Shown piece by piece: positions 1 to 10,136 of a stretch of 64,000 nt of DNA; position 1 is the stretch's first letter; every line of letters starts with the position of its first letter. Position numbers and translations under genes: made by a program. The notes beneath the pieces were generated by a model that made no database searches, was not told where the DNA came from, and saw only the letters and a program-made list of their open reading frames with translations. The stretch is from Achromobacter arsenitoxydans SY8 (GTDB taxonomy: Bacteria; Pseudomonadota; Gammaproteobacteria; Burkholderiales; Burkholderiaceae_B), in assembly GCF_000236785.1 (NCBI RefSeq), contig NZ_AGUF01000071.1, positions 18,967-82,966 on the forward strand, written 5' to 3'.

Positions 1-783
1 TACCTGACCGACGTGGTCGGCCTGGCGGTATCCGACGAGGTTCCCGTGGGCGCGGCCCAACCGGGCGCCGCGTGGGAAACCCTGGGCGTGAACAGCCGTG
101 TGCAGCAGGCCGAGCTGGAGCGTCGCTGGCAGGCCGAACAGGCCCGCCGCCAGCTCGAGGCCGGCGTCACGCTGGCCGATCCCGCGCGCTTTGACGTGCG
201 CGGCACGCTCAGCTGCGGCCGCGATGTGTTCATCGACGTGGGCTGCGTGTTCGAGGGCCAGGTGTCCCTGGCCGACGGCGTGCGCGTGGGCCCGCATTGC
301 GTACTGCGCGACGTCTCCGTCGGAGCCGGCACGCATATCGAAGCCTTCAGCCACTTGCAGCAGGCCCAGGTTGGCCGCGACGCGCGCGTGGGGCCGTACG
401 CCCGCCTGCGTCCGGGCGCCGAACTTGGCGACCGCAGCCACGTGGGCAACTTCGTTGAAATCAAGAAAAGCGTGCTGGGCGAGGACAGCAAGGCGAACCA
501 CCTGGCCTACATCGGCGATGCGGATATCGGCGCGCGCGTGAACGTCGGCGCGGGCACCATCACCTGCAACTACGACGGCGTGAACAAGCATCGCACCGTC
601 ATCGAAGACGACGCCTTCATCGGGTCCGACACGCAGCTCGTCGCGCCGGTGCGCGTGGGCCGCGGCGCGACCCTGGGCGCGGGCACCACCCTGACCCGCG
701 ACGCGCCGGCCGAAAAGCTGACGGTGTCGCGGCCCAAGCAGGTCGTCGTTGACGGATGGCAGCGCCCGGTAAAGAAGTCGTGA
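1..783 (+). CDS. glmU: GlmU, C-terminal part (5' end outside window)
   Basis: The frame is open from base 1, so this is the 3' part (about 260 of some 456 residues) of bifunctional N-acetylglucosamine-1-phosphate uridyltransferase / glucosamine-1-phosphate acetyltransferase, a cytoplasmic enzyme of UDP-GlcNAc synthesis. Visible are the hexapeptide-repeat left-handed beta-helix (I/V-G-x-x repeats), the NHLAYIGDA segment with the acetyltransferase catalytic His, and [11 protein letters not shown] followed by the KHRT segment, all typical of GlmU. The pyrophosphorylase domain lies upstream of the window. glmS, the enzyme for an earlier step, lies 5.7 kb downstream on the same strand with unrelated genes between. 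Confidence 0.96.
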   Translation, partial: YLTDVVGLAVSDEVPVGAAQPGAAWETLGVNSRVQQAELERRWQAEQARRQLEAGVTLADPARFDVRGTLSCGRDVFIDVGCVFEGQVSLADGVRVGPHCVLRDVSVGAGTHIEAFSHLQQAQVGRDARVGPYARLRPGAELGDRSHVGNFVEIKKSVLGEDSKANHLAYIGDADIGARVNVGAGTITCNYDGVNKHRTVIEDDAFIGSDTQLVAPVRVGRGATLGAGTTLTRDAPAEKLTVSRPKQVVVDGWQRPVKKS

Positions 784-2168
784 CGCCGGGGCAAGAAGCG
801 GGCGCGGAGGGCGCGGCAAGGCCCGCCCCGCCCGACGGGCTGCCGGCGCCGCGCCGGTACTGGGCGGCGGCCACCGTGATGACAGGCATCAGCCTGTCGG
901 TGCTGGACACCACCATTGCGAACGTGGCGCTGCCCACCATCGCCAAGGACCTCGACGCATTGCCGGCGCAGGCGGTCTGGATCGTCAACGCCTATAACCT
1001 GGCCGTGGTCATGGCGCTGTTGCCGCTGTCGGCGCTGGCCGAGCGCATCGGCTTTCGCCGCATGTTCACGTTCGGCCTGGTGCTGTTCACGCTGGCCTCG
1101 CTGGGCTGCGCCCTGGCCGGCACGCTTTGGCAGCTGACTGCCGCGCGTGTGTTCCAGGGGCTGGGCGCCGCGACGCTCATGTGCATGTTCGGCGGACTGG
1201 TGCGCAACATCTATCCACTCAAGATGCTGGGGCGGGGCATCAGCATCAACGCCACCACGGTGGCCGTCATGTCCGTGCTGGGCCCTACCATCGGTTCGGC
1301 CATCCTGTCGGTGGCGCCGTGGCCGTGGATCTTCGCGGTCAACCTGCCCATCTGCGCGCTGGCCATGCTTGGCCTGCGCCATCTGCCCGAAGTGCCGCGC
1401 AACGACGTGAAGCTGGACTGGGTCAGCGCCCTGCTCTGCATGGCCACGCTGGGCGTGTTCATTTCGGGCGTCGACATGATGGGCGAGGACCTGCTGCGCG
1501 GCATCGGCCTGGTGGCCATCGCGGCGGTCGCGGGCATGGTGCTGGTGCGCCGGGCCAGCCGGCAGCCCGCGCCGCTGGTGCCCGTGGACCTGCTGCGCAT
1601 CCGGCCGCTGGCCTTTGCGGTGGGCGCGTCCGCATGCACCTTCGCCGCGCAGATGGCCTCGTACGTGTCGCTGCCGTTCTATTTCCAGCAGGTGCTGGGC
1701 CGGCCCTACCTGGAGGTGGGCATGCTGATGGGGGCCTGGCCCGTGGGCACGGCCATCATTGCGCCGCTGGCGGGACGCCTGTCCGACCGCTATTCCGCCG
1801 CCACCCTGAGCGGCGTGGGGGCGGCGACGATGGTGGCGGGCATGCTGTGGCTGGCCTTGCTGCCTTCGACGGTATCGAACGGGCCCATCATCGTCGGCAT
1901 GTTCCTGGCCGGCGTGGGCTTCGGCTTCTTCCAGACGCCCAACAACCGGGCCCTGCTGTCCGCCGCGCCCCGCCAGCGCAGCGGGGCGGCGGGCGGCCTG
2001 CAGGCCACCACCCGGGTGTTCGGGCAGAGCTTCGGCACCGCGCTGGTGGCGATCGCGTTCAGCGTCAGCGCGGCCCACGGGCCCGGTCTGGCGCTGGTGC
2101 TGGGCACAGTGTGCGCGGCGCTGGCAGTGGTGGTGAATACCGTCCGCTTTTCCAAGCTGCGGACCTAG
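756..2168 (+). CDS. MFS drug-efflux transporter, DHA2 (EmrB/QacA) type
   Basis: 470 residues with many hydrophobic helices. After a hydrophilic Pro/Ala-rich N-terminus comes [18 protein letters not shown], which is motif D1 of 14-TM drug:H+ antiporters (family knowledge); the [11 protein letters not shown] loop is motif A-like and the RVFQGLGAA segment is motif B-like. The protein is an inner-membrane proton-coupled exporter of unknown substrate. The chosen ATG overlaps the end of glmU by 28 bases. An in-frame GTG at 780 overlaps the glmU stop as GTGA and is an equally likely start, suggesting translational coupling. No Shine-Dalgarno (SD) site decides between them. Confidence 0.9.
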   Translation: MAAPGKEVVTPGQEAGAEGAARPAPPDGLPAPRRYWAAATVMTGISLSVLDTTIANVALPTIAKDLDALPAQAVWIVNAYNLAVVMALLPLSALAERIGFRRMFTFGLVLFTLASLGCALAGTLWQLTAARVFQGLGAATLMCMFGGLVRNIYPLKMLGRGISINATTVAVMSVLGPTIGSAILSVAPWPWIFAVNLPICALAMLGLRHLPEVPRNDVKLDWVSALLCMATLGVFISGVDMMGEDLLRGIGLVAIAAVAGMVLVRRASRQPAPLVPVDLLRIRPLAFAVGASACTFAAQMASYVSLPFYFQQVLGRPYLEVGMLMGAWPVGTAIIAPLAGRLSDRYSAATLSGVGAATMVAGMLWLALLPSTVSNGPIIVGMFLAGVGFGFFQTPNNRALLSAAPRQRSGAAGGLQATTRVFGQSFGTALVAIAFSVSAAHGPGLALVLGTVCAALAVVVNTVRFSKLRT

Positions 2169-2288
2169 CAGTATTCCGGCCCCGTTGCGCCAGTTCGGAC
2201 CCCGGGCGCCGGCCGCTTCTATAATGGCGGCCGGCGCCCGGTTTCATTGGCGGGGCGCGAAGCTATCAAATTTTTAAGGCGTTCAGGC

Positions 2289-3611
2289 ATGAAGATCACG
2301 GTCGTGGGTACCGGTTACGTGGGTTTGGTGTCGGGAGCGTGCCTGGCCGACATGGGCAACGATGTCATGTGCCTGGACGTGGATGCGGCCAAGATCGCGC
2401 TGCTGCGCCAGGGCGGCATCCCCATCTACGAGCCTGGCCTTGAAGACCTGGTCCGCCGCAATGTGCAGGCCGGCCGCCTGCATTTCACGGACGACGTGGC
2501 GCAAAGCGTGGCGTTCGGCGACGTGCAGTTCATCGCCGTGGGCACCCCGCCGGGCGAGGACGGCTCCGCCGACCTGAAATACGTGCTGGCGGCCGCGCAG
2601 AACATCGCGCGCCACATGACGTCGCGCAAGCTGATCGTGGACAAGTCCACCGTTCCCGTCGGCACGGCCGACAAAGTGCGGGCGGTGGTCTCCAAGGAAC
2701 TGGCCGAGCGCGGCGTGGACATTCCCTACACGGTGGCGTCCAACCCCGAATTCCTGAAGGAAGGGGCGGCCATCAACGACTTCATGAGCCCGGACCGTGT
2801 GATCGTCGGCGCAGACGACGACTACACCGTCGGCGTGATGCGCCGCATCTACGAACCCTTCCAGCGCACGCATGACCGCCTGATGGTGATGGACGTGCGC
2901 TCCGCGGAGCTGACCAAGTACGCCGCCAACGCCATGCTGGCCACGCGCATTTCGTTCATGAATGAAATGGCGAACCTAGCCGAAGCCTTGGGTGCGGACG
3001 TGGAACAGGTGCGCCGCGGCATTGGCGCCGATCCGCGCATCGGCTATCACTTCCTGTACCCGGGCGCGGGCTATGGCGGCTCGTGCTTCCCGAAGGACGT
3101 GCAGGCGCTGGTCAACACCGCCTCCGAGCACGGGCTGCCCATGCGAGTCATCGAGGCCGCCGAGGCCGCGAACCATGCGCAGAAGTTCCGCCTGTCTGAA
3201 AAAGTGGTCGCGCGCTTCGGAGAAGACCTGAGCGGCCGCAAGATTGCCTTGTGGGGCCTGTCCTTCAAGCCCAACACCGACGACATGCGCGAAGCGCCCA
3301 GCCTGACGGCCATCGCCGAACTGACGCGCCGCGGCGCGCAGGTGCGCGCCTACGATCCGGTCGCCATGCACGAGGCCGGCCGTGTCCTGGCCGGCCAGCC
3401 GGGCGTGAGTTTCGCATCCGACATGTACGACGCCCTGGACGGCGCCGACGCGCTGCTGATCGCCACCGAATGGAAGGTCTTCCGGGCGCCCGACTTCGAC
3501 CGCGTCAAGGCCTTGCTCAAGACGCCGCTGATCATCGACGGCCGTAACCTCTACACGCCCGCCGACGTGCGCGCCCAGGGCTTCGAATACTCGGGCATCG
3601 GCCGCGCATGA
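2289..3611 (+). CDS. ugd: UDP-glucose 6-dehydrogenase
   Basis: 440 residues. The enzyme oxidises UDP-glucose to UDP-glucuronate with two NAD+, supplying precursors for polysaccharide or LPS. The start at 2289 gives [20 protein letters not shown], the canonical Rossmann GxGxxG beginning; an earlier in-frame start at 2247 would only add an atypical extension. Catalytic Cys266 sits in the YGGSCFPKD motif, with NPEFLKEG and the C-terminal [13 protein letters not shown] also present. The stop overlaps the next start (ATGA), so the glycosyltransferase is co-translated. Confidence 0.97.
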   Translation: MKITVVGTGYVGLVSGACLADMGNDVMCLDVDAAKIALLRQGGIPIYEPGLEDLVRRNVQAGRLHFTDDVAQSVAFGDVQFIAVGTPPGEDGSADLKYVLAAAQNIARHMTSRKLIVDKSTVPVGTADKVRAVVSKELAERGVDIPYTVASNPEFLKEGAAINDFMSPDRVIVGADDDYTVGVMRRIYEPFQRTHDRLMVMDVRSAELTKYAANAMLATRISFMNEMANLAEALGADVEQVRRGIGADPRIGYHFLYPGAGYGGSCFPKDVQALVNTASEHGLPMRVIEAAEAANHAQKFRLSEKVVARFGEDLSGRKIALWGLSFKPNTDDMREAPSLTAIAELTRRGAQVRAYDPVAMHEAGRVLAGQPGVSFASDMYDALDGADALLIATEWKVFRAPDFDRVKALLKTPLIIDGRNLYTPADVRAQGFEYSGIGRA

Positions 3612-4666
3612 AGATCCTGCAACTGAACTTCGAAAAGGGCTGGCGGGGCGGCGAGCGGCAGACGCTGTATTGCATGCGCGCCTTCCGCAAAGCCGGCCAC
3701 GACGTCGAAGTGATGTGCCGCGAAGGCGCGCCGCTGGCAGAGCGCGCCCGCCAGGAAGGCTTCGTCGCCCACACCGTCCGCAACGTGCCTGGACAGCTGG
3801 CCTTCCTGGCCGGCGCCAGCCGCTATGACATCATCCACGCGCAGACGGCCAACACCATCACCTGGGCCGTGCTGACCAAGTGGCTTCACCGCCGGCCGGT
3901 GGTCTTTTCCCGGCGCACGTCGTTCGTGGTCAAGCCGGGCGACGAATGGAAGACCGGCTTCAAATGGCGGCACACGAACCTGTTCGTCGCCATCAGCGAA
4001 ATGGCCGCAGGCGAACCGCGCCGTCTTGGCATCGAACCCGTCATCATCCGCAGCGCGGTCGAGCCCCATCAGATCAACACCGAAAACGTCGCAAGCCTGG
4101 TCCGCGAATTCGACCTGGAAGGCAAGAAGGTCATGGCGACGTCCGCCGCGCTCATCCGCGACAAGGACCCCGTCACGCTGGTGCGCGCCGTGGGCGAACT
4201 GGCCCGGACCCGCCGCGACTTCATCTTCCTGCATTTCGGCGCCGGCGGCGACCGCGAACAGCAGGCCAAGGACGAAGCCCGCAAGCTCGGCATCGAGGAC
4301 GTCTACCGCTTCGCCGGCTTCCGCAAGGGCGTCGAGGACTTCTATAGCATCCTGGACGTCTTCGTCATGAGCTCCGAAGAAGAAGCCCTGGGCAGCAGCG
4401 TGCTGGACGCCTTCCTGCAGCGCGTGCCCGTGGTGTCGACCGACGCCGGCGGCCTGAAGGAAAGCCTGGCCGACGGCCGCGGCGTGCTGTGCGCCGTGGG
4501 CGACCACCAGGCCATGGCGGCCGGCATGGCCCGCTGCCTGGACGACGCGGCCTTCCGCCAGGAAGTCACCGAACGCGCCTACGAATACGTGCGCAACGAG
4601 CACGACGTGCAGAAGATGGGCAACCGGTATCTGGCGCAGTTTGAGAGGCTGGTCGGGCGGCGGTAG
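3608..4666 (+). CDS. Glycosyltransferase family 4 (LPS/polysaccharide type)
   Basis: 352 residues with a GT-B fold. The N-terminal acceptor domain begins [19 protein letters not shown] (a nucleotide-sugar transferase glycine-rich loop), and the C-terminal donor domain carries the [15 protein letters not shown] segment with the E-x7-E type signature of GT4 enzymes and then DAGGLKESL. It probably transfers a sugar to LPS core or a surface polysaccharide at the cytoplasmic face. The four-base overlap with ugd (ATGA) implies a shared operon and hints that UDP-glucuronate or a derived sugar may be the donor, which is inference. The exact linkage cannot be read from sequence. Confidence 0.88.
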   Translation: MKILQLNFEKGWRGGERQTLYCMRAFRKAGHDVEVMCREGAPLAERARQEGFVAHTVRNVPGQLAFLAGASRYDIIHAQTANTITWAVLTKWLHRRPVVFSRRTSFVVKPGDEWKTGFKWRHTNLFVAISEMAAGEPRRLGIEPVIIRSAVEPHQINTENVASLVREFDLEGKKVMATSAALIRDKDPVTLVRAVGELARTRRDFIFLHFGAGGDREQQAKDEARKLGIEDVYRFAGFRKGVEDFYSILDVFVMSSEEEALGSSVLDAFLQRVPVVSTDAGGLKESLADGRGVLCAVGDHQAMAAGMARCLDDAAFRQEVTERAYEYVRNEHDVQKMGNRYLAQFERLVGRR

Positions 4667-4687
4667 ACTCGACCTGGCGCCACACGG

Positions 4688-5422
4688 TTAGTGTGGCGTG
4701 TTGGAAGCCTTGCGGTCAGCGGAGGCAATTTTGGCCCATTCGGCGATCTTGGCCTTTGCCCATTGTGCCGTCCGATCCAGGTCTGGCAACTGGTGAGCTC
4801 TGATCCGATCCCACGCAATGCGCTGGGACGGCCGTTGCACCATATGCGTCAGCGCGGCGTCCAGCCCTTCAAGCTTGGCTTTCAGCAGCGAAGCCAAAGC
4901 CTGCTCCGGGATCGCGCCGTGGGGCGCCTCTGTTTGCAGGACAACCCAGTCAAACAAGTCTCGGGCGGTCAGCGCCCAGCCCCTGAAAAACAGCTTTTTG
5001 GCCAGGACTTCCGCTGGCGGCTCCAACGGGAACCGCGTTTCAGCAGCGGGCGGGTTCCAGATATTCGGCGCGTCGGGGAGCAAGGGCGCCGCAACGACAA
5101 AATCTATCTCACCCTCGGCGAAACGCAGCTTCACGTGAGCATTGTCTTCGTTGTAGCCCGCAAGCTCATCCTCAAACATGTCATTGAGTCGCGGTGAGAC
5201 ATAGGGGAGCCAGCCAGGGGAGTCGACGAACAGGTCGATATCATCGCTGATGCGATGTTCGAGCGCGAGCATCAACCGTGTGCCACCGCCCAGCACCGGC
5301 TGGAAGGAATCGCCACCGTGACGGCGGGCGTCATTAACCAGGATCTGCGCGCGCGCTTCCAGGGTCCTCCATGGGCCGGCTGTGCGATGGTGCTGGATGT
5401 CTGCCCGTGTCGTGCTCATCAA
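4688..5422 (-). CDS. AbiEii/AbiGii-type nucleotidyltransferase toxin
   Basis: 244 residues. GGGTRLMLALEHRISDDIDL matches the nucleotidyltransferase motif I of the AbiEii family (GG-T ... HR-S-DIDLF), a second acidic strand is GEIDFVV, and VLAKKLFFRG...LTARDLFDW matches the conserved Lys and RDLFD motifs. Family members are toxins of type IV-like AbiE systems, GTP-binding nucleotidyltransferases linked to phage abortive infection. Its start overlaps the upstream partner gene by four bases. It lies in reverse orientation between two otherwise co-directional envelope-sugar segments, consistent with insertion of an accessory module. Confidence 0.85.
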   Translation of the reverse strand: MMSTTRADIQHHRTAGPWRTLEARAQILVNDARRHGGDSFQPVLGGGTRLMLALEHRISDDIDLFVDSPGWLPYVSPRLNDMFEDELAGYNEDNAHVKLRFAEGEIDFVVAAPLLPDAPNIWNPPAAETRFPLEPPAEVLAKKLFFRGWALTARDLFDWVVLQTEAPHGAIPEQALASLLKAKLEGLDAALTHMVQRPSQRIAWDRIRAHQLPDLDRTAQWAKAKIAEWAKIASADRKASNTPH

Positions 5423-5733
5423 AGCACCCCCTCAAGGGCATCTTCCCAGCGAGTGGACCTGGGCAATCCAAAACGATCGCGGGCCAGCTGATAGAGTGCT
5501 TGCGCCTCTTCCAGCCGAACCCCTGCTTCGAAACTGGCGCGGCCAATGAGTTCCGGTTCCAGTTCGAGAAACATGTGGGCCAGCAGCTCATTCGCCAGCG
5601 CATCGTCCGATGCCGAAGACAGATTGCCGGAACGCAACGCCGCGGCGACATCATTCGCGTCCACCACGTGTCCGTAGGGCGCGTTCAGGTGAGTCGCGAT
5701 CATCTCGAGATACTGAGTCGACTGCTTGGGCAA
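5419..5733 (-). CDS. Small partner (putative antitoxin) of the AbiEii-like toxin
   Basis: 104 residues, acidic, predicted mostly helical. I do not recognise the family. It is not an AbiEi antitoxin, which is longer and carries a wHTH plus a COG5340 domain. It precedes the nucleotidyltransferase with an ATGA overlap, the arrangement usual for toxin-antitoxin pairs, so an antitoxin or accessory role is inferred from position only. Confidence 0.7.
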   Translation of the reverse strand: MPKQSTQYLEMIATHLNAPYGHVVDANDVAAALRSGNLSSASDDALANELLAHMFLELEPELIGRASFEAGVRLEEAQALYQLARDRFGLPRSTRWEDALEGVL

Positions 5734-5840
5734 GGGATGCTCCTGGCAGAATCATGGGGACTTTGGCCCGTCCGGGGTGGATTATCCACCGCAGGTCGGC
5801 GGTGCGCTCGGTATTCAGCCGATATTGTGCGCTGAGTTGC

Positions 5841-6329
5841 TCACGCCCGCACGTCGATCCGCGTTTCGAACTTGGCCCGATGCACCGAGAAAAACGTGCG
5901 CACGTTGCGCACGTTGGCCTGCGCGGTGAACGCGCGGTGCACCAGTGCATGGTAGGCGGGCATGTCCTTGACCTGAGCGATCACCACGAAATCCGGACCC
6001 GGCGACACCCGGTAGCACTGCAGCACCGCGGGTTCCGTCAGCATGCTTTGCTCGAAGGCATCCAGGCTTTCGGCGGCCTGCACGTCCAGCGTGATCTCTA
6101 CGATCGCCGTCAGCGTGCTGCCCAGTTTCTGGGCGGACAGGATGGCCACCTGCCGGTCGATCACCCCTTCTTCAATCAGGCGGCGCACGCGGCGCAGGCA
6201 GGTGGGCGGCGATGCGTGCACCTTTGCGGCGAGATCCTGATTGGTCAGTGAGCTGTCTTCTTGTAACTGTTCAAGAATGCGCCGGTCCAGATCATCCAGT
6301 TCGGGTAGTGAAATCGGCGTGTTTTGCAT
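5841..6329 (-). CDS. Lrp/AsnC-family transcriptional regulator
   Basis: 162 residues. An N-terminal HTH (LDDLDRRILEQLQEDSSLTN, then the ASPPTCLRRVRRLIEEGVI recognition region) is followed by a RAM/AsnC ligand domain (TAIVEITLD ... VLQCYRVSPGPDFVVIAQV). Such proteins form octamers or dimers that sense amino acids. It is divergent from glmS, with an AT-rich 150-base intergenic region that includes a 19-base palindrome (6412-6430). The target is unknown; autoregulation or control of glmS are both possible. Confidence 0.92.
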   Translation of the reverse strand: MQNTPISLPELDDLDRRILEQLQEDSSLTNQDLAAKVHASPPTCLRRVRRLIEEGVIDRQVAILSAQKLGSTLTAIVEITLDVQAAESLDAFEQSMLTEPAVLQCYRVSPGPDFVVIAQVKDMPAYHALVHRAFTAQANVRNVRTFFSVHRAKFETRIDVRA

Positions 6330-6411
6330 GATTAATTCAAAAATCAGTTATGCAAGAAAGATTATTTAATCACATTTGTGTAAGGGAATTAACTACCAAA
6401 TTTGCCAACAT

Positions 6412-6430
6412 TAAGAAATCAAATTTCTTA
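6412..6430. promoter_or_regulatory. Perfect palindrome TAAGAAAT-CAA-ATTTCTTA upstream of glmS
   Basis: 8-base arms with a 3-base spacer, ending 49 bases before the glmS ATG in the divergent lrp-like/glmS intergenic region, which is unusually AT-rich for this genome. It could be an operator for the adjacent Lrp-type regulator or a promoter-proximal hairpin. The symmetry is seen directly; the role is inferred. Confidence 0.45.
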
Positions 6431-6479
6431 TGGGGTCGCGCACAATGCGTCGGTACACGAACTTACCGGAGTCTCTCCT

Positions 6480-8312
6480 ATGTGCGGCATTGTTGGCGCC
6501 GTCGCCCAGCGCGACATCACCCCGATCCTCGTTGAAGGCCTCAAGCGCCTGGAATACCGGGGCTACGACTCCTGCGGCGTCGCCGTGTACGCCGACGGCC
6601 ATCTGCGCCGCACGCGCAGCACGCAGCGCGTTGCCGAACTGGGCGAGCAGATCGCGCAGGACAAGATTTCGGGCTTTACCGGCATCGCCCACACCCGTTG
6701 GGCTACCCACGGCGTGCCGGCCACGCACAACGCCCATCCGCATTTCTCGCACCTGGGCAACGACGAGCCGCGCATCGCGCTGGTCCACAACGGCATCATT
6801 GAAAACCACGACGAACTGCGCGCCGAGCTGCAGGCCGTGGGTTATGTCTTCGAAAGCCAAACCGACACCGAAGTCATCGCGCACCTGGTGAACCACCTGT
6901 ACGCGGGCGACCTGTTCGAAGCCGTGCAGAACGCCGTGCGCCGCCTGCATGGCGCCTACGCCATCGCCGTTTTCTGCCGCGACGAACCGCACCGTGTTGT
7001 GGGCGCGCGCCAAGGCTCGCCGCTGGTGGTGGGCGTGGGCCAGAACGAAAACTTCCTGGCCTCCGACGCGCTGGCGCTGGCCGGTACGACCGACCAGATC
7101 ATCTACCTGGAAGATGGCGACGTCGTTGACCTGCAGCTCTCGCGCGTCTGGATCGTGGACGCCGCCGGCAAGAACGTCGAACGCGAAGTGCACACGGTGC
7201 ACGTGCACACCGGCGCCGCCGAACTGGGCCCCTATCGCCACTACATGCAGAAGGAAATCTTCGAGCAGCCGCGCGCAGTCGGCGACACGCTGCAGGACAT
7301 CGAAGCCATCACACCGGAACTCTTCGGCGACGGCGCCTACAAGATCTTCAAGGACATTGATTCCCTGCTGATCCTGGCCTGCGGCACCAGCTACTACGCC
7401 GGCCTGACCGCCAAGTACTGGATCGAGTCTATCGCCAAGATTCCGGTCGCCGTGGAAATCGCCAGCGAATACCGCTACCGCGACAGCGTGCCCAACCCGC
7501 GCTCGCTGGTCGTCACCATCTCGCAGTCCGGCGAAACCGCCGACACGCTGGCCGCCCTGAAACACGCCCGTTCGCTGGGCATGGAACACACGCTGACCAT
7601 CTGCAACGTGTCCACCAGCGCCATGGTGCGCGAGTGCAAGCTGTCGTACATCACGCGCGCCGGCGTCGAAATCGGCGTGGCGTCGACCAAGGCCTTCACC
7701 ACCCAGCTGACTGCGCTGTTCCTGCTGACCCTGACGCTGGCGCAGGTCCGCGGCAGGCTCACCGACGAGCAGGAAGCCGAGCACCTGAAGGCGCTGCGCC
7801 ACCTGCCGGCCGCAATCGGCTCGGTGCTGGCGCTGGAGCCGCAGATCATGGCCTGGGCCGATCGTTTCGCCTCCAAGGAAAACGCCCTGTTCCTGGGCCG
7901 CGGCATGCACTACCCGATCGCGCTGGAAGGCGCGCTCAAGCTCAAGGAAATCAGCTACATCCACGCCGAAGCCTACCCGGCCGGCGAACTCAAGCACGGC
8001 CCGCTGGCGCTGGTCACCGAGCACATGCCGGTCGTCACCATCGCGCCCAAGGACGAGCTGCTGGAAAAGCTGAAGTCCAACATGCAAGAAGTGCGCGCGC
8101 GCGGCGGCGAGCTGTATGTCTTCGCCGACGCGGACAGCAAGATCCAGAGCGCCGAAGGCATGCACGTGATCCGCATGCCCGAGCACTACGGCAAGCTGTC
8201 GCCGATTCTGCACACGGTGCCGCTGCAACTGCTGTCGTATCACACGGCATGCGCGCGCGGCACGGATGTGGATAAGCCGCGGAATCTGGCGAAGAGCGTG
8301 ACGGTGGAGTGA
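6480..8312 (+). CDS. glmS: Glucosamine-6-phosphate synthase (isomerizing)
   Basis: 610 residues. It converts fructose-6-P and glutamine to glucosamine-6-P, the entry step of UDP-GlcNAc synthesis. The start at 6480 is fixed by [10 protein letters not shown], since Cys1 (after Met removal) is the glutaminase nucleophile; an in-frame ATG at 6402 is rejected. The class II glutaminase domain ([10 protein letters not shown]) is followed by two SIS sugar isomerase domains ([38 protein letters not shown]) and the conserved end [11 protein letters not shown]. No glmS ribozyme-like leader is recognisable. Confidence 0.98.
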   Translation: MCGIVGAVAQRDITPILVEGLKRLEYRGYDSCGVAVYADGHLRRTRSTQRVAELGEQIAQDKISGFTGIAHTRWATHGVPATHNAHPHFSHLGNDEPRIALVHNGIIENHDELRAELQAVGYVFESQTDTEVIAHLVNHLYAGDLFEAVQNAVRRLHGAYAIAVFCRDEPHRVVGARQGSPLVVGVGQNENFLASDALALAGTTDQIIYLEDGDVVDLQLSRVWIVDAAGKNVEREVHTVHVHTGAAELGPYRHYMQKEIFEQPRAVGDTLQDIEAITPELFGDGAYKIFKDIDSLLILACGTSYYAGLTAKYWIESIAKIPVAVEIASEYRYRDSVPNPRSLVVTISQSGETADTLAALKHARSLGMEHTLTICNVSTSAMVRECKLSYITRAGVEIGVASTKAFTTQLTALFLLTLTLAQVRGRLTDEQEAEHLKALRHLPAAIGSVLALEPQIMAWADRFASKENALFLGRGMHYPIALEGALKLKEISYIHAEAYPAGELKHGPLALVTEHMPVVTIAPKDELLEKLKSNMQEVRARGGELYVFADADSKIQSAEGMHVIRMPEHYGKLSPILHTVPLQLLSYHTACARGTDVDKPRNLAKSVTVE

Positions 8313-8317
8313 TGCGG

Positions 8318-8337
8318 GCCGGGCTTCGGCCCGGCTT
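8318..8337 (+). terminator. Candidate terminator of glmS
   Basis: GCCGGGC-TTCG-GCCCGGC forms a perfect 7-bp stem with a stable UUCG-type loop, starting six bases after the glmS stop and followed by TT then an A-run. The U-tract is poor, so termination may be partial or aided by another factor. Confidence 0.6.
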
Positions 8338-8454
8338 AAAAAACTGGAAATAAAGTCGGTCGCGAGTCGAACGCACCATATCGTCGACGATCGGCCGCCT
8401 TCGACCCATTACGGCCACTCAGGCGCGGCTTGCCAAGATCGGCAGGTTTGATGG

Positions 8455-8479
8455 AGAATTGATAGTAATTCTCATTACT
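8455..8479 (+). promoter_or_regulatory. Fur-like box before the ECF sigma gene
   Basis: GATAGTAATTCTCATTACT (8461-8479) closely follows the Fur consensus GATAATGATAATCATTATC. It overlaps a second palindrome, AGAATT-GATAGT-AATTCT (8455-8472). It lies 24 bases before the start of the FecI-type sigma factor, where iron-dependent repression is expected from FecI-family biology. Confidence 0.75.
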
Positions 8480-8502
8480 AAATTTTCAATCCGGAGCGCC
8501 TG

Positions 8503-9039
8503 GTGTCCACCATTCCTCCCGCTGCCGTATCAGCGATGCATACGCTTTACAGCGACAACCATGGGTGGCTGCTGGGGTGGTTGCGCCGTCGTGTGGGCGA
8601 TCCGTTCGATGCGGCTGATCTAATGCAGGACACCTTCGTCAGGGTGTTGAAGACGCATACAGGGCGATGCGGCGCGGCCAACGCCGACCCGGCCGCTGAG
8701 ATTCGGGAACCGCGCGCCTATCTGGCGACCATTGCCAAAAGCCTGATGATCGATTTCTTCCGGCGCCAAACGCTGGAGCGGACCTATCTCGAGGTTTTAG
8801 CCGCACTCCCACCGCAGGAGGTGCCTTCGCTCGAAACGCTGGCCGTGTTGCGTAGCGCCTTGATCGAGATTGACGCCATGCTCGACGGACTCGGCTTAAA
8901 GGTCAAGCAGGCCTTCTTGATGGCGCAGTGCGAAGACCTTCCCTATGCTGAGATTGCCCGCCGTCTGGGGATATCGCGTCGCAGCGTGGACAATTATCTG
9001 GCGCGCGCCATGGCGCATTGCTGCCTGCTCTTGCCGTGA
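8503..9039 (+). CDS. FecI-type ECF sigma factor
   Basis: 178 residues. Sigma region 2 (PFDAADLMQDTFVRVLK and ATIAKSLMIDFFRR) is followed by region 4 (KVKQAFLMAQCEDLPYAEIARRLGISRRSVDNYL). It likely drives the TonB-receptor gene downstream in response to a surface signal passed through FecR. The start is GTG with GGAG about 7 bases upstream; an ATG at 8536 is a shorter alternative. The Fur-like box immediately upstream indicates iron-repressed expression. Confidence 0.93.
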   Translation: MSTIPPAAVSAMHTLYSDNHGWLLGWLRRRVGDPFDAADLMQDTFVRVLKTHTGRCGAANADPAAEIREPRAYLATIAKSLMIDFFRRQTLERTYLEVLAALPPQEVPSLETLAVLRSALIEIDAMLDGLGLKVKQAFLMAQCEDLPYAEIARRLGISRRSVDNYLARAMAHCCLLLP

Positions 9040-9050
9040 GCGGCACGCCG

Positions 9051-10016
9051 ATGTCTACGGAGACACCGCTCAGCGCGCGGGATCTGCGCGCCATCAAGGA
9101 GGCCGCCACCTGGTACGTGCGCCTTAGTTCGGAAGCCACTACCGCCAACGATCGCCACGCCTGGAGCCTCTGGCTCGCCAGCGACGCCGCCCACCGCGCC
9201 GCGTGGGGCAAGGTCGAGCAGGTCTGCCGCCAGATGGGCCGCCTGCCAGGCAGCATCGCCCGCCCCACGCTGGCGCCGGCCAAGGCGTCGCGCCGCGCAG
9301 TGTTGCGTACCATCGGCCTCGTGGCAGGCGCCGGCGCCGCCTCCTGGCTGGGATGGCGCACCCTGCCGTGGGAAGGCTGGGCTGCCGACTACCGCAGCGC
9401 CGTCGGCGAACGGCGCAACATCAAGCTTGCGGACGGCTCGTCCATGCTGATGGACACCGATACCGCCGTCGACGTCACGTTCGACGTCCAGGCGCGCATC
9501 CTGGACCTGCGATCGGGCGCCATTCTGGTCTCCACGCATCCCGACCCCGCCGCCAAGCCGCGCCCCTTCCTCGTGCGAACGCGCCAGGGCACGGCCACCG
9601 CGCTCGGCACGCGTTTCATGGTCAAGACCGAAGGTGGCTGGACGCGCGTGGCCGTCCTGGAAAAGTCGGTTCGCATTGAACCCGTACAGGGGCAGGGGGC
9701 CGTCGTCCTGCATGCTGGCCAGCAAGCGCGGTTCAGCCGAGACACCGTCGAACCCGCCAAGCTAAACGACATCACTACTGCGTCATGGACTAGTGGCAAC
9801 CTCGTCGCGTTGGACATGCCGCTGGGCCAACTGGCGGCCGAGCTGGGCAGATATCGGCGCGGCGGTCTTGGGTGCGACGCCGATGTTGCCCAACTGCTGG
9901 TGTCGGGCTCTTTTCCGCTGGACAACACCGATCAGGCCCTGGCCGCGTTGACGCAGGGCTTTCCGGTCAAGACCGAGCGGGTGCTGGGCTATTGGACCCA
10001 GCTTGTCGCGCGTTGA
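9051..10016 (+). CDS. FecR-family anti-sigma/sigma regulator
   Basis: About 321 residues. The cytoplasmic N-terminal DUF4880-like part (AIKEAATWYVRLSSE ... WSLWLASDAAHRAAWGKV) is followed by a hydrophobic segment (IGLVAGAGAASWLGW) and a periplasmic FecR domain (YRSAVGERRNIKLADGSSM; GTRFMVKTEGG). It spans the inner membrane and relays TonB-receptor state to the sigma factor. A GTG at 9036 overlapping the sigma stop (GTGA) is an alternative, translationally coupled start. Confidence 0.9.
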   Translation: MSTETPLSARDLRAIKEAATWYVRLSSEATTANDRHAWSLWLASDAAHRAAWGKVEQVCRQMGRLPGSIARPTLAPAKASRRAVLRTIGLVAGAGAASWLGWRTLPWEGWAADYRSAVGERRNIKLADGSSMLMDTDTAVDVTFDVQARILDLRSGAILVSTHPDPAAKPRPFLVRTRQGTATALGTRFMVKTEGGWTRVAVLEKSVRIEPVQGQGAVVLHAGQQARFSRDTVEPAKLNDITTASWTSGNLVALDMPLGQLAAELGRYRRGGLGCDADVAQLLVSGSFPLDNTDQALAALTQGFPVKTERVLGYWTQLVAR

Positions 10017-10136
10017 AGCGTGCGGACGCCGAGCTCAGGAACCGTCCAAATTTATTTTTGAAGAATTTGCGTCTTCGGGCCGTTTCGTTCGTCCTCTCAG
10101 GCAGAACCTTTATTTCACGCTTTCCTGAGAGACTTC

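Noticed and set aside
6330-6479. glmS ribozyme
   Set aside because: The region is too short and AT-rich and has no matching core; the ribozyme is known mainly from Firmicutes.
6411-8243. 610-codon open frame antisense to glmS
   Set aside because: High GC content leaves antisense frames open; the composition is that of a reversed gene and glmS is unambiguous.
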